The position numbers and the translations under genes are program-made. Shown one piece after another: positions 8,809 through 17,640 of a stretch of 64,000 nucleotides of DNA. How positions within the stretch are numbered: position 1 is the stretch's first letter; the number at the start of each line of letters is the position of its first letter. The DNA is from Leptospiraceae bacterium (GTDB taxonomy: Bacteria > Spirochaetota > Leptospiria > Leptospirales > Leptospiraceae), in assembly GCA_024233835.1 (NCBI GenBank), contig JACKPC010000002.1, positions 85,001 to 149,000 on the forward strand. The letters run 5' to 3'. The notes below the pieces were generated by a model. That model saw only the letters and a program-made list of their open reading frames with translations. It was not told where the DNA came from and did not search any database.

Positions 8809-9870
8809 CTAAAACTCTATATTTTTTACTTCATTTTTAGAAAACTCTTTCGTTCCATTAGGAGTTATGAGTATGTATTTATCTTTATGTCTTGTATCTC
8901 CAATTATCCCTCGAATTTTTTCGCCATTGTTGAGTATAATTGTCTGAGCCCTTTTATTGTGGGTTTCAGAAAGACGTTTAATAAGTTTATCCTGAATCTC
9001 ATTATTTCGAGATTCAACAGCTTTCTGTATAGATTCTTTATCTAATTTGGATTCTGATACCGGTTCTAGCTCTTTAGTTTCTTCAAGGCTCTCCTCCAAA
9101 TCTTTATCTGAAATTTTTTCTATTTTCGAGAGATCTTCTTTTTTTATCTGGGATAGATTTTGAGAAAGTTCATCCGTCTTTATCTCATCTAAAGCTTTAT
9201 TGAGTTTTTTATCAGATGGATTGGAAATAATTTTTTCAAGCTTTGCCACTTTCAAAATCTTATCTGACTTACTTTTATCGATAGTGATGGTTTCGGCTTC
9301 ACCTAAAACAAGTTCATTTTCATCTATAAACTGTTTAACTTTTTGAATAGCAGGGTGTTTTTGATTAGAGTCTGAGAGTGCTTCTATTTCTTTTACCCTG
9401 ACCTTATAAGAAACTTTACTTTCGATTACTTTCAAAGAAGAAGATTTATTGTCATCTACAGAAAGCTCAAATTTGGTTCCTCTTACTCCCGCTACCGCAG
9501 CCGGTGTAGAATATTGAAAATCTCCATTCTGCTTGTTTACACTAAAAACAGCTTTCCCCTTGTGCAAAAGAATTTGCTCTTTTTCATTTAAGTGTTTAAA
9601 GGTCAGTTTGGAATTGGCTTTTATACGAAAAGTGACTTCGGTTTTTGGAGAAATGATTTGCAAATCACAAAACGATTTGTTTCCGGTAACAATTTCCTGC
9701 CCCTCAGTAATAATATCCCCTTTCCTGGTATTCTTACTCGAAACTTTCACAGAACCGGTTTTGAATAAAATAATAGCTTTCATTGGTTCGGTGGTTTTAC
9801 CTTTTTCTTCTCCCTTACAGGAGATAAAGGAAAATAATAATATTATAAAAGGGATTAATATTTTCTTCAT
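8809..9870 (-). CDS. FecR-domain lipoprotein, LipL45-like
   Basis: 353 residues from the ATG at 9870, which has GAGGA upstream; a TTG one codon earlier is less likely. The signal peptide ends in the lipobox FISC, giving lipidation at Cys18. Residues ~35-160 form a FecR domain with the diagnostic AAVAGVRGTKFELSV. A long charged, probably helical region follows (about 190-300). The last ~45 residues form a small beta module (IILNNGEKIRGIIG to the end). In Leptospira, FecR-domain lipoproteins of this size include LipL45/Qlp42, a surface-associated protein, but orthology is not certain. A strong promoter lies upstream, so it is probably transcribed alone at high level. Confidence 0.75.
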   Translation of the reverse strand: MKKILIPFIILLFSFISCKGEEKGKTTEPMKAIILFKTGSVKVSSKNTRKGDIITEGQEIVTGNKSFCDLQIISPKTEVTFRIKANSKLTFKHLNEKEQILLHKGKAVFSVNKQNGDFQYSTPAAVAGVRGTKFELSVDDNKSSSLKVIESKVSYKVRVKEIEALSDSNQKHPAIQKVKQFIDENELVLGEAETITIDKSKSDKILKVAKLEKIISNPSDKKLNKALDEIKTDELSQNLSQIKKEDLSKIEKISDKDLEESLEETKELEPVSESKLDKESIQKAVESRNNEIQDKLIKRLSETHNKRAQTIILNNGEKIRGIIGDTRHKDKYILITPNGTKEFSKNEVKNIEF

Positions 9871-9951
9871 CAACAGTTCCTCTTGTAGTAAAATAATACT
9901 TCCATATTTTAAAATTTTAGACTAAGAATAACTTTTTCCAGTCCATAGGAA

Positions 9952-9980
9952 ATAATAACTAAAAATATTCTATTTGTCAA
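9952..9980 (-). promoter_or_regulatory. Sigma-70-type promoter of the FecR lipoprotein gene
   Basis: On the minus strand a perfect -35 TTGACA (9980-9975) is followed by exactly 17 bases and TATTAT (9957-9952). This is the best promoter match in the window and lies about 80 bases upstream of the start codon at 9870. Confidence 0.7.
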
Positions 9981-10008
9981 GTAGGAAAGAATATTTTACT
10001 GTATAAAC

Positions 10009-11469
10009 CTAAAATGCAGCAGTAACATCCCCCATCTCTACATAAACTGTCTTTAATTGTGTGTAGTATTCAATAGTAGCCAGGCTATTCTCCCTTCCCA
10101 ATCCGGATTGTTTATAGCCTCCGAAAGGAATTTCTATAGGAGTCAGGTTATAATTATTTATCCAACAGATGCCTGCCTGTAATTTCGAAACTACCCGATG
10201 AGCCCTCTGAATATCACAGGTAAATACTCCCGCTGCCAGACCGTAAGGAGTATGATTAGCCCTTTTTAGAACTTCCTCCTCCGTCTCAAAAGGCAAAATA
10301 GACAGTACAGGACCGAATATTTCTTCTTGAACACACTGCATATTATCCGTACAGTCATCAATAATTGCGGGTTCTATAAAATATCCCGCATGTCCTGGAA
10401 CCTGAACTCTTTTTCCTCCAAAAATTATATTCGATCCATTCTCTCTGGCTTTTGTTATATAATACATTACTTTTTCGTAATGATCCTTACTTATCAAGGC
10501 TCCCATCGTAGTGCTCATGTCCATAGGATCACCAATTTTTATTTTCCGGGTTCTTTCTACTAATTTCTGAGCAAATTCTTTATGTATAGCCTTCTCCACA
10601 AAAACTCTTGTTCCATTCGAACAAACTTCACCCTGTGTATAAAAATTAGCCATGAGAGCAGCTTTTACAGCATTATCCAGATCGGCATCGGAAAAAATAA
10701 TCAGAGGAGATTTCCCCCCTAATTCAAGAGTAACTTTTTTCAAACTTGTCGCTGCATCTGCCATGACTTTCTTGCCTGTATTTACTTCACCTGTGAGACT
10801 TATTTTGGCTATTTTTTCATGTCTACTTAAAAGTCTACCCGTATCCGCAAAACCCTGCACCACATTAAATACTCCGTCCGGAACGCCGGCCTCCGTGTAT
10901 ACTTCGGCTAGTTTTAGAGCAGTTATCGGACTTAATTCGGCGGGTTTAAATATCATGGAATTTCCGCAGGCTAAAGCCGGTCCTGATTTCCAGGCAGCTA
11001 TCTGAAAAGGATAATTCCAGGCTCCTATACCGGCGGTAATTCCCAGAGGTTCTCTACGAGTATAAGCAAAGGAGAAACCCAGATCGTAGTGATGACCGTG
11101 AAGACTTGCAGCAAGACCAGCATAGTATTCTATTGCATCAGCACCGGAGTGTATATCTACTTCAATTGCTTCTGAGAGAGGTTTACCCGTATCAGATACC
11201 TCTAATTTAGCTAATTCTTCATTTCTCTTACGTAATATTTGAACTGCTCGATTTAAAATTCTTCCCCTCTGGGTTCCGCTCATGGAAGACCATATCTGAA
11301 AACCCTCCTCTGAACTTTGAACCGCTTTTTCCACTTCTGCTCTGCCTGCAATTTCAACTAAAGAAATAACTTTCCCGGTAGCCGGATTTAAGTTTTCAAA
11401 AAATTCTCCGGATTCAGAATTTACATACTTCCCATGAATATAGTTTTTTAATACAGGTATCTCTGACAT
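10009..11469 (-). CDS. betB: Betaine-aldehyde dehydrogenase
   Basis: 486 residues, close to the family's ~490. It oxidises betaine aldehyde to glycine betaine with NAD(P)+ in the cytoplasm, the second step of choline oxidation. The Rossmann and active-site motifs are intact: GAWNYPFQ (149-156), LELGGKSP with general base E249, catalytic C283 in QGEVCSNG, and EEIFGPV. AGAGGAT precedes the ATG. It follows betA by 11 bases as the last gene of a five-gene operon. Substrate assignment rests on similarity to BetB and on the betA neighbour; other aldehydes are possible. Confidence 0.88.
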   Translation of the reverse strand: MSEIPVLKNYIHGKYVNSESGEFFENLNPATGKVISLVEIAGRAEVEKAVQSSEEGFQIWSSMSGTQRGRILNRAVQILRKRNEELAKLEVSDTGKPLSEAIEVDIHSGADAIEYYAGLAASLHGHHYDLGFSFAYTRREPLGITAGIGAWNYPFQIAAWKSGPALACGNSMIFKPAELSPITALKLAEVYTEAGVPDGVFNVVQGFADTGRLLSRHEKIAKISLTGEVNTGKKVMADAATSLKKVTLELGGKSPLIIFSDADLDNAVKAALMANFYTQGEVCSNGTRVFVEKAIHKEFAQKLVERTRKIKIGDPMDMSTTMGALISKDHYEKVMYYITKARENGSNIIFGGKRVQVPGHAGYFIEPAIIDDCTDNMQCVQEEIFGPVLSILPFETEEEVLKRANHTPYGLAAGVFTCDIQRAHRVVSKLQAGICWINNYNLTPIEIPFGGYKQSGLGRENSLATIEYYTQLKTVYVEMGDVTAAF

Positions 11470-11480
11470 AAACGATCCTC

Positions 11481-13145
11481 TTATCTTTGCTTAGTTTTCC
11501 ATTCCGGATGAATCCAGTATTCTGCGTTTGAAGGAGCTAAGGGTTCTTTTCCGCGAATCACATCTGATAATTTTTCTGCCATCATGATGGTAGGAGCATC
11601 CGTATTTCCGCTGACCAGATCCGGCATTATCGATGTGTCTACTACTCTTAAATTTTCTACACCAAATACCTTTCCTTCTGAATCGACCACAGCCATAAGA
11701 TCGGTTTCCTGACCCATTTTACAGGAACAGGATGGATGATATGCACTTTCCGAACGTTCACGAATGAAGGCATCGATCTCAGCATCCGAATGGACTTTCT
11801 CCCCTGGTGTCCATTCTTCTCCTCTGAATTCATCAAAGGCTTTCTGATATACAATTTCCCGGGTTAATCGAATCCCATCCCGCATTTCTTCTCTATCGTT
11901 TTCAGTACCCATATAGTTAAAAAGTATTTCAGGTTTTGCAAATGGACTGTTTTTACTTATTCTCACATAGCCCTTGCTTTCCGGACGCATCGGCCCTACA
12001 TGCACCTGGAAACCATGACCTCCTGCCGGCATAGAACCATCATAATTCATGGCTATAGGTAGAAAGTGAAATTGAAGATTCGGATGCAAAACTCCGGCCT
12101 TGCTCCGAATAAAGCCTCCTGCCTCAAAATGATTTGTAGCTCCCGGGCCTGTTTTCATGAATATCCATTCCAATCCTACCAGAATCCTTCCATACCAGCG
12201 AACTGCCGGATACAAACTGATCGGTTTCTTACATTTATACTGAACATATATTTCAAGGTGATCCTGCAAGTTTTCCCCTACACCGGGTCTGTCCGCTATT
12301 ATGGGAATTCCTAATTTTTCTAAATGCTCTGCCGGACCTACTCCGGATAATTGTAAAAGTAAAGGTGAATTGATAGCTCCTCCGCAAAGAATCACTTCTC
12401 TTCTTGCATACACCTTTCCTGTGTTCGCACCTCTTATAATTTCTACACCCACCGCTTTTTTTCCTTCAAAAAGAATACGGTGAACCATGGTTTTTGTTCG
12501 CACAGATAAATTCGGTCTTTTTAAAGCAGGATGTAAATAAGCTCTTGCAGAAGAAGCACGGTAGCCTTTTTTAGTAGTTCTATCAAAAGGTCCAATTCCT
12601 TCCTGGTTAAAGCCATTCACATCTTCCGTGTACTGATAGCCGGCCTGTTTACCGGCTTCCATCCAGGCAGTAAATAGAGGGTTAATTTGTCGACCGGCCT
12701 CTACAAATTGTGGACCTGCATCCCCCCTATACTCATTGCCTCCATTTTCATGAGTTTGCACTTTTTTAAAATAAGGTAAACAATGTGAAGCCGACCAATT
12801 TTTCAAACCATAGGATTCCCAACGGTTATAGTCTTCCGCATGACCCCGGATATAAACCATTCCGTTGACAGAACCGGAACCACCGAGGATTCTTCCTCTC
12901 GGGCAATACATTTCTCTATTATTCAAGTAAGGTTCCGGAAGTGTATAATAAGCCCAGTTTAAACGATTACTTTTCAAAGGTTCAGAAAAAGCAGCAGGCA
13001 TTCGGCTGAAAATTGAACTATCCCCGGGCCCTGCTTCCAATACATGTACAGAAACATCGGAATCCTCAGAAAGTCTTCCCGCAAGTACCGAACCCGCAGA
13101 ACCCGAACCAATAATAATGTAATCATATTCTTCTTTCTTACTCAT
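11481..13145 (-). CDS. betA: Choline dehydrogenase (GMC oxidoreductase)
   Basis: 554 residues, the usual length for BetA. It is an FAD enzyme converting choline to betaine aldehyde, normally at the membrane. The FAD-binding motif IIGSGSAGSV is at residues 11-20, the GMC signature around GGSGSVNGMVYIRG, and the catalytic pair lies in YHPSCSCKMG (H470) and SGNTDAPT (N514). The PSCSCKMG block closely matches BetA rather than other GMC enzymes. GGAG precedes the ATG. Its partner betB is directly downstream; a transporter and a HAD phosphatase lie upstream in the same operon and may supply choline. Confidence 0.88.
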   Translation of the reverse strand: MSKKEEYDYIIIGSGSAGSVLAGRLSEDSDVSVHVLEAGPGDSSIFSRMPAAFSEPLKSNRLNWAYYTLPEPYLNNREMYCPRGRILGGSGSVNGMVYIRGHAEDYNRWESYGLKNWSASHCLPYFKKVQTHENGGNEYRGDAGPQFVEAGRQINPLFTAWMEAGKQAGYQYTEDVNGFNQEGIGPFDRTTKKGYRASSARAYLHPALKRPNLSVRTKTMVHRILFEGKKAVGVEIIRGANTGKVYARREVILCGGAINSPLLLQLSGVGPAEHLEKLGIPIIADRPGVGENLQDHLEIYVQYKCKKPISLYPAVRWYGRILVGLEWIFMKTGPGATNHFEAGGFIRSKAGVLHPNLQFHFLPIAMNYDGSMPAGGHGFQVHVGPMRPESKGYVRISKNSPFAKPEILFNYMGTENDREEMRDGIRLTREIVYQKAFDEFRGEEWTPGEKVHSDAEIDAFIRERSESAYHPSCSCKMGQETDLMAVVDSEGKVFGVENLRVVDTSIMPDLVSGNTDAPTIMMAEKLSDVIRGKEPLAPSNAEYWIHPEWKTKQR

Positions 13146-13160
13146 TTGCTCCTCTTTTTT

Positions 13161-13610
13161 TTAAACTTTTTTACGTGCAAAGCATCGCACGAAATCCCAG
13201 TAGTCGTATAATACAATTCCTAAATATAAGAGTAGAGTGAAACCCAGAGATAATCGAAAGAGTTTAGGATATACAATTTTAATAGCCAGAACCATAGTCT
13301 CTAATAATAATGCTATTAATATGATAAAGACGGATGATGCTGTTTGTGAAAGCATTCTCATCCAGGGCCCTTCAATATCGCTGATTTCATAAGAAGAAGC
13401 AAAATTAGCAAAACATACTGTTACTAAGAGTATACTGATAAGCGATAAGAATTCACTTAGATTGGCCATCTTCACCTGTTCTAACTCTGTATAAATAAAA
13501 GAGTAAAAAAGAAGAGCAATCAGAACAGCCAGCAAATGCTTCACTGTGTTTTCTATTAAAGCTCTTCTTACACTCACCCGATTGAAAAATCCTTTTTTAA
13601 AAAGTTTCAT
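13161..13610 (-). CDS. Small four-helix membrane protein of unknown function
   Basis: 149 residues with a basic N-terminus and about four hydrophobic segments (roughly 22-42, 55-72, 86-108, 118-138). Its ATG overlaps the TGA of the upstream transporter gene (ATGA), so it is translationally coupled to it. BetA follows after 15 bases. It could be an accessory subunit of the transporter or a membrane partner for BetA, which needs the quinone pool; both ideas rest on position only. No family recognised. Confidence 0.6.
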   Translation of the reverse strand: MKLFKKGFFNRVSVRRALIENTVKHLLAVLIALLFYSFIYTELEQVKMANLSEFLSLISILLVTVCFANFASSYEISDIEGPWMRMLSQTASSVFIILIALLLETMVLAIKIVYPKLFRLSLGFTLLLYLGIVLYDYWDFVRCFARKKV

Positions 13611-14890
13611 AAATTTGACAGACCTTTTCTCGAACGATAACTCAGGTACCCGGTACCTATTATGCCGAGAATACAGATCGCCACTAAAAGTTGAAACGTT
13701 TTTTGAAAACCATATTCTTTTAAAATCCAGCCAATGATCTCTTCCTGAAAAATTGGCCCTATTGAACCCAGACCATTAATAATCCCGGCCGCAACTATAG
13801 CTCCACTTTTTCCTCCTACATCAATAGCCCCTACACCAGCTAGAAGCGAATCCGGTCCCATTACCATAAATCCGCATATCGCAAGGCTAATACCAAATAG
13901 AACTAAAGACTTTATCCCCACTAAGTACATAAATAAAAATGCGAGAAGCATTCCAATAGTCATGTAAAGTATAATTTGGTGACGCTTCCCCTTAAAAAAT
14001 TTATCTGATGCCCAGCCTGCAAATAAAACTCCTCCAAAACCCACCCAATCAAATAGAGTAGAAATATATCCTGCATTTTGCTTCTCTATATTAAACAGGT
14101 TTTCTATAGCCATAGGTGACCAGCTATCCAGGGAATACCTGAGGAATTTAAATACAAAGTACACAGTTCCCATGAATATTACAGTGAATATTACATTGCT
14201 TGTCCAACCGGCAAAAATTCCACTCTGCCTTACATCAGCTGCATCGGAAGCTTCTATTTCAACTTCCTCAATGAGCGGTTCCATACCTGCATCTTCCGGC
14301 TTATCTTTTTCCATAAAATAGAATATTATCCACACAAGAAACATGATAATAGAAGCACCCCAAAAAGACCATAGAACGCCAAAAAGTCCGAGCATCATAG
14401 CCGCAAAAGATTTGGCAAAAATACTTCCTAATTGATAGCTGGTTGCCCATACAGCCATTATTTGACCGCGTTCTTTTTGGTTAAGCCAGTTACTCAAAAC
14501 ACCTATATTACCCGGCCAACCCGTCGCCTGGGCAAAACCATTGATAATCATGAATGTTATAAATAAGTAATAGGTAGAGGGACCCCGAAGATAAGAAAAT
14601 CCGAACACAACATTTGCAAGGAAAGTAATTCCCATACCAGAAAGAAGTAAAATTCGGGTAGCAACTTTACGACCTAAATAACTCGTAAGAAACTGACCGA
14701 GCATGTATGCAACGAGATATGCAGTAAATATATGAGCCAACTGAAGTTCATCCAGGCCCATTCTTTCCTGTATAGATGATTTTACTATGGCATAATTTTT
14801 TCGACAAAAATAAAAGCCCGCATAGGAAAGCCAGGTAGTCGTAAGAATGCGCACTCTCCAAATTTTTTTAATCTTTGGCTCTTCATTCAT
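13607..14890 (-). CDS. MFS transporter, organophosphate:phosphate antiporter (OPA) family
   Basis: 427 residues with about 12 membrane helices. The N-terminal half carries the OPA pattern: SYAGFYFCRKNYAI (compare GlpT/UhpT), GFAQATGWPGNIG and NWLNQKERGQIMAVW. Known OPA members exchange glycerol-3-phosphate, hexose phosphates or phosphoglycerates for phosphate. Here the gene lies between a HAD phosphatase and betA/betB. That suggests import of a phosphorylated choline compound such as phosphocholine or glycerophosphocholine. The family is clear; the substrate is inference. Confidence 0.82.
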   Translation of the reverse strand: MNEEPKIKKIWRVRILTTTWLSYAGFYFCRKNYAIVKSSIQERMGLDELQLAHIFTAYLVAYMLGQFLTSYLGRKVATRILLLSGMGITFLANVVFGFSYLRGPSTYYLFITFMIINGFAQATGWPGNIGVLSNWLNQKERGQIMAVWATSYQLGSIFAKSFAAMMLGLFGVLWSFWGASIIMFLVWIIFYFMEKDKPEDAGMEPLIEEVEIEASDAADVRQSGIFAGWTSNVIFTVIFMGTVYFVFKFLRYSLDSWSPMAIENLFNIEKQNAGYISTLFDWVGFGGVLFAGWASDKFFKGKRHQIILYMTIGMLLAFLFMYLVGIKSLVLFGISLAICGFMVMGPDSLLAGVGAIDVGGKSGAIVAAGIINGLGSIGPIFQEEIIGWILKEYGFQKTFQLLVAICILGIIGTGYLSYRSRKGLSNL

Positions 14891-14900
14891 TAGCCTATCC

Positions 14901-15563
14901 TTATTTGATTTTGATTAGAAAGTCCTCGCTTAATCCATTGTAATCTTTTATTAAAATGTCTGCTAAGCTCCGCATGACTTGTATATCAGTTGCCCTCCAG
15001 GTAATACCTACTGTATACATTCCTGCGTTTTTTCCGGCAGTAAGGCCTGCTATACTATCTTCAAATATAAGACAATGTTTCGGATGTAAGTTTAGTGATT
15101 CAGCAGCTTTCAAGTAACATTCGGGATCCGGTTTAGATTTCGTATAGTTTTCAGCCGAAAGGGCTACCTGAAGAGTGTCTCGAATTCCCATTTTATTTAA
15201 TAAGAAATCCAGACTTTCTCTGTTACTCGAGGTTGCAATAGCCAGCTTAAAATCTTTTTGAATTTTTTTAATAAACTCCGGTGCTCCGGGGATATATATC
15301 ATTTCATCGGACTTAAACATCTCATGAAATTTATCCTGTAATAGAAGACTTACATTGACTTTCATCAAAGTAGGATAGAGAGCCTGAAGTATATCGGTAA
15401 TTCTTTGCCAGGTTATACCATAAAACTGTTTGAAATTCAAATCAGGATATGGCAGGTTAAATTCATCTAAAAGCCAGCGAACAGACTTCTCAGTGAATAT
15501 CTCAGAATCTACCAGAGTACCATCCATATCAAAGATTATGCCCTGAATATCTTTTATATTCAT
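14901..15563 (-). CDS. HAD-superfamily phosphatase (beta-phosphoglucomutase-like)
   Basis: 220 residues. Motif I FDMDGTLVDSE (11-21) supplies the aspartate nucleophile D12 and acid/base D14. Motif II is in ATSSNRE, the lysine in KSKPDPE, and the acidic motif in IFEDSIAG. An alpha-helical cap between motifs I and II fits the phosphoglycolate phosphatase/beta-PGM subclass. It is the first gene of the bet operon, ten bases before the OPA transporter. By context it may remove phosphate from an imported phospho-compound, for example phosphocholine. The HAD class is certain; substrate is inferred. Confidence 0.82.
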   Translation of the reverse strand: MNIKDIQGIIFDMDGTLVDSEIFTEKSVRWLLDEFNLPYPDLNFKQFYGITWQRITDILQALYPTLMKVNVSLLLQDKFHEMFKSDEMIYIPGAPEFIKKIQKDFKLAIATSSNRESLDFLLNKMGIRDTLQVALSAENYTKSKPDPECYLKAAESLNLHPKHCLIFEDSIAGLTAGKNAGMYTVGITWRATDIQVMRSLADILIKDYNGLSEDFLIKIK

Positions 15564-15567
15564 TTTT

Positions 15568-15579
15568 CTAGGATCCTAG
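15568..15579. repeat. 12-bp perfect palindrome in the bet operon leader
   Basis: CTAGGATCCTAG is self-complementary and lies five bases upstream of the first start codon of the bet operon, just downstream of the candidate -10 element. The position suits a repressor operator. No regulator gene is adjacent. Confidence 0.35.
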
Positions 15580-15606
15580 GTTTAAAAATTAAATAGATGA
15601 GGTCAA
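15579..15606 (-). promoter_or_regulatory. Candidate promoter of the HAD-OPA-betA-betB operon
   Basis: TTGACC (15606-15601) and TAAACC (15584-15579) are 16 bases apart on the minus strand, about 20 bases upstream of the first start codon. The -35 is good and the -10 weak, which would fit a regulated promoter. Confidence 0.4.
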
Positions 15607-15666
15607 GGGATTTTTTTTTAATAGGAAAAAAGTATCTTTTTTATGAAAGTGGTTCTTGGAGGCTCC

Positions 15667-17631
15667 ATGAAACTTTTTTATATCTATTTTGTATATATTC
15701 CCATTTTTTCTTTATTTTCGCTTATATGGTCGTATTCATCTGATGATCTGAATAAAGAAACTCTCTTATCTGATCATATATACCGCCTGAGTGAAAGTGA
15801 ATATACCAAGAAATGGAAAACCGAAAATGGTAAAGAGGGAACCTGCATAGCTGACGGGCAATTATATGATAATTGGAAATCGATTATAGAAAAGGCTTTC
15901 AGGAAGTTAATAGACAATTCCGGAAAACATCAAATTCCTATCTGTTATGTAGTTTTGGAAGAAAATTCATTTAATGCTGCCGCCTTTCCGAATGGAAAGT
16001 TTTTAATAAATGTCGGTACTTTGAAGATCTTAGACGCTCGCATTAAATCCGAGAAACTAAAGGATATTGATAAGGCGAGAGAAAGCTATATTGCAGCAAT
16101 CCTCTCTCATGAATTAGCCCATTATTATAATCGACATACCATAAAATTCATGAAACGTTTACTCGACTCCGGAAATAAAAAAAATATTGAACTACAAAAA
16201 ATTCAATTTTCCCAGGAAGATGAGTTAGATGCAGATAGCAGCGGTATGCTCTATATGGAAAGAGCCGGGTATGATAACTGGTATTTCAAGGATATGTTGA
16301 AAATTATCAATCAGAATTATCAGAATTCGCTCGAAAAAGCAAGAAATGATAAAAAAGAGCATGTGAGTATTTATTTTTCAACCCATCCGAGTCCTCACCT
16401 GCGCTTAAGTAATGCGGGAGCAGAAAATGCAGAATTTCATCGCACTGCTTTTTTACTGGAGAAGCTATTCGCTGACATTCAACTCGGTAGAAATTTAGAT
16501 TCCATAAAATCATCTCTTGATAAATTATTAATAGATCCAAAATACCGGGATAATCCGGAAATACTCAGGGCCTATGCGGTATGTCTTCACAAAATTTGGT
16601 TAGAATCCGTGTCACTTGAGGATCAAAGTTTAAGAGGTGTTCTCGACATGCCTTCCTTTAGAGATAGCATGTTATTTAAGAAAGCCGTAAGCGGCAAAGG
16701 AAGAAAAGAAATACCGGGAGATAAGGCAAAATACTGGAAAGCCAGAAGAGCCTATTTAAAACTATTAAAGAATATCATAGACCTGGAATTTTGTTCTAAT
16801 TATGCTCTTTTATTAGCTTATTCTGATAAACCGCATGATTGGAAAGAAGCTGTAATTTTCGCCGAGAAATCAAATGAAATTCTAAATACAACCATCAGCA
16901 TGAATAATCTGGGGGTTGTTTACTATATAACCGAAATGAAAAAGGTGGAAGAAGTTATTCCTTTTTTTGAGGGTATCGTAAAACGAGTAGAACCTGCACT
17001 GAAAGCGAAAGTATTCAGCAAACAGATAGAACCGGAAAAAGTAAAAGCCTGGGAACAAATTTTTAAAAATCGTCAGGCTTATGATTCTAATTATGTTTTT
17101 GAAGATTTTACTCCCATATTAAATTTGGCTTTACTCTATCACTATTCCGGTAAAACGGACTTAGCTAAAGAAATTGCTAAAACCTATTTGAAGGATTATG
17201 ATTCTGAGTCTGATTGGTCAAAATTTCTTTCTAAAACAACTAATGTCAAGCTTCCCGAAATAAGCACCGGTGTTAATCAACTTAGCGTTTCCGGTTTAAA
17301 AATAGGAAATTCTCTTGTAGATGCAGTTCGTCTTTTAGGAAAGCCGGATGATAAAATAGTTGGCTATGAAGGAGATATATGGGTTTATCAGGATAAAAAA
17401 ACAAAAATTATCTTCCAGGAAGGAAAAGTCAGAGAAATTCGCTTAGAAGATAGTAGCAGCCCTCCCGTAAACCAGGAACTTAGAGTAGGAGCAGAAAAAA
17501 GCCTCGCAGAGAAAGTTTTAGGGAAAAATTCACAAAAAAAAGGTCAAAATAAATTTATATACTTTCAAAAAGGAAAAGCTTCTATAAGTTATTCCAATAA
17601 TATCGTAAACAAGATTATTCTATTTGAATAA
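15667..17631 (+). CDS. Exported M48 metallopeptidase with C-terminal BamE-like modules
   Basis: 654 residues from the ATG at 15667, chosen because GGAGG (15658-15662) precedes it and a signal peptide then starts at residue 1; an ATG at 15643 is also in frame. The zinc site is HELAH (about 148-152) with the third ligand in EDELDADSSG (about 184-193), as in M48 peptidases. A helical TPR-like middle follows (roughly 260-510). The last ~115 residues contain two copies of a pattern (GLKIGNSLVDAVRLLGKP, then a W-Y-I-F-GKV strand series) that resembles BamE/SmpA. BepA, an M48-TPR protease, cares for outer-membrane assembly, so a similar role is inferred. A lipoprotein gene follows after nine bases. 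Confidence 0.72.
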   Translation: MKLFYIYFVYIPIFSLFSLIWSYSSDDLNKETLLSDHIYRLSESEYTKKWKTENGKEGTCIADGQLYDNWKSIIEKAFRKLIDNSGKHQIPICYVVLEENSFNAAAFPNGKFLINVGTLKILDARIKSEKLKDIDKARESYIAAILSHELAHYYNRHTIKFMKRLLDSGNKKNIELQKIQFSQEDELDADSSGMLYMERAGYDNWYFKDMLKIINQNYQNSLEKARNDKKEHVSIYFSTHPSPHLRLSNAGAENAEFHRTAFLLEKLFADIQLGRNLDSIKSSLDKLLIDPKYRDNPEILRAYAVCLHKIWLESVSLEDQSLRGVLDMPSFRDSMLFKKAVSGKGRKEIPGDKAKYWKARRAYLKLLKNIIDLEFCSNYALLLAYSDKPHDWKEAVIFAEKSNEILNTTISMNNLGVVYYITEMKKVEEVIPFFEGIVKRVEPALKAKVFSKQIEPEKVKAWEQIFKNRQAYDSNYVFEDFTPILNLALLYHYSGKTDLAKEIAKTYLKDYDSESDWSKFLSKTTNVKLPEISTGVNQLSVSGLKIGNSLVDAVRLLGKPDDKIVGYEGDIWVYQDKKTKIIFQEGKVREIRLEDSSSPPVNQELRVGAEKSLAEKVLGKNSQKKGQNKFIYFQKGKASISYSNNIVNKIILFE

Positions 17632-17640
17632 GGAGAACTA

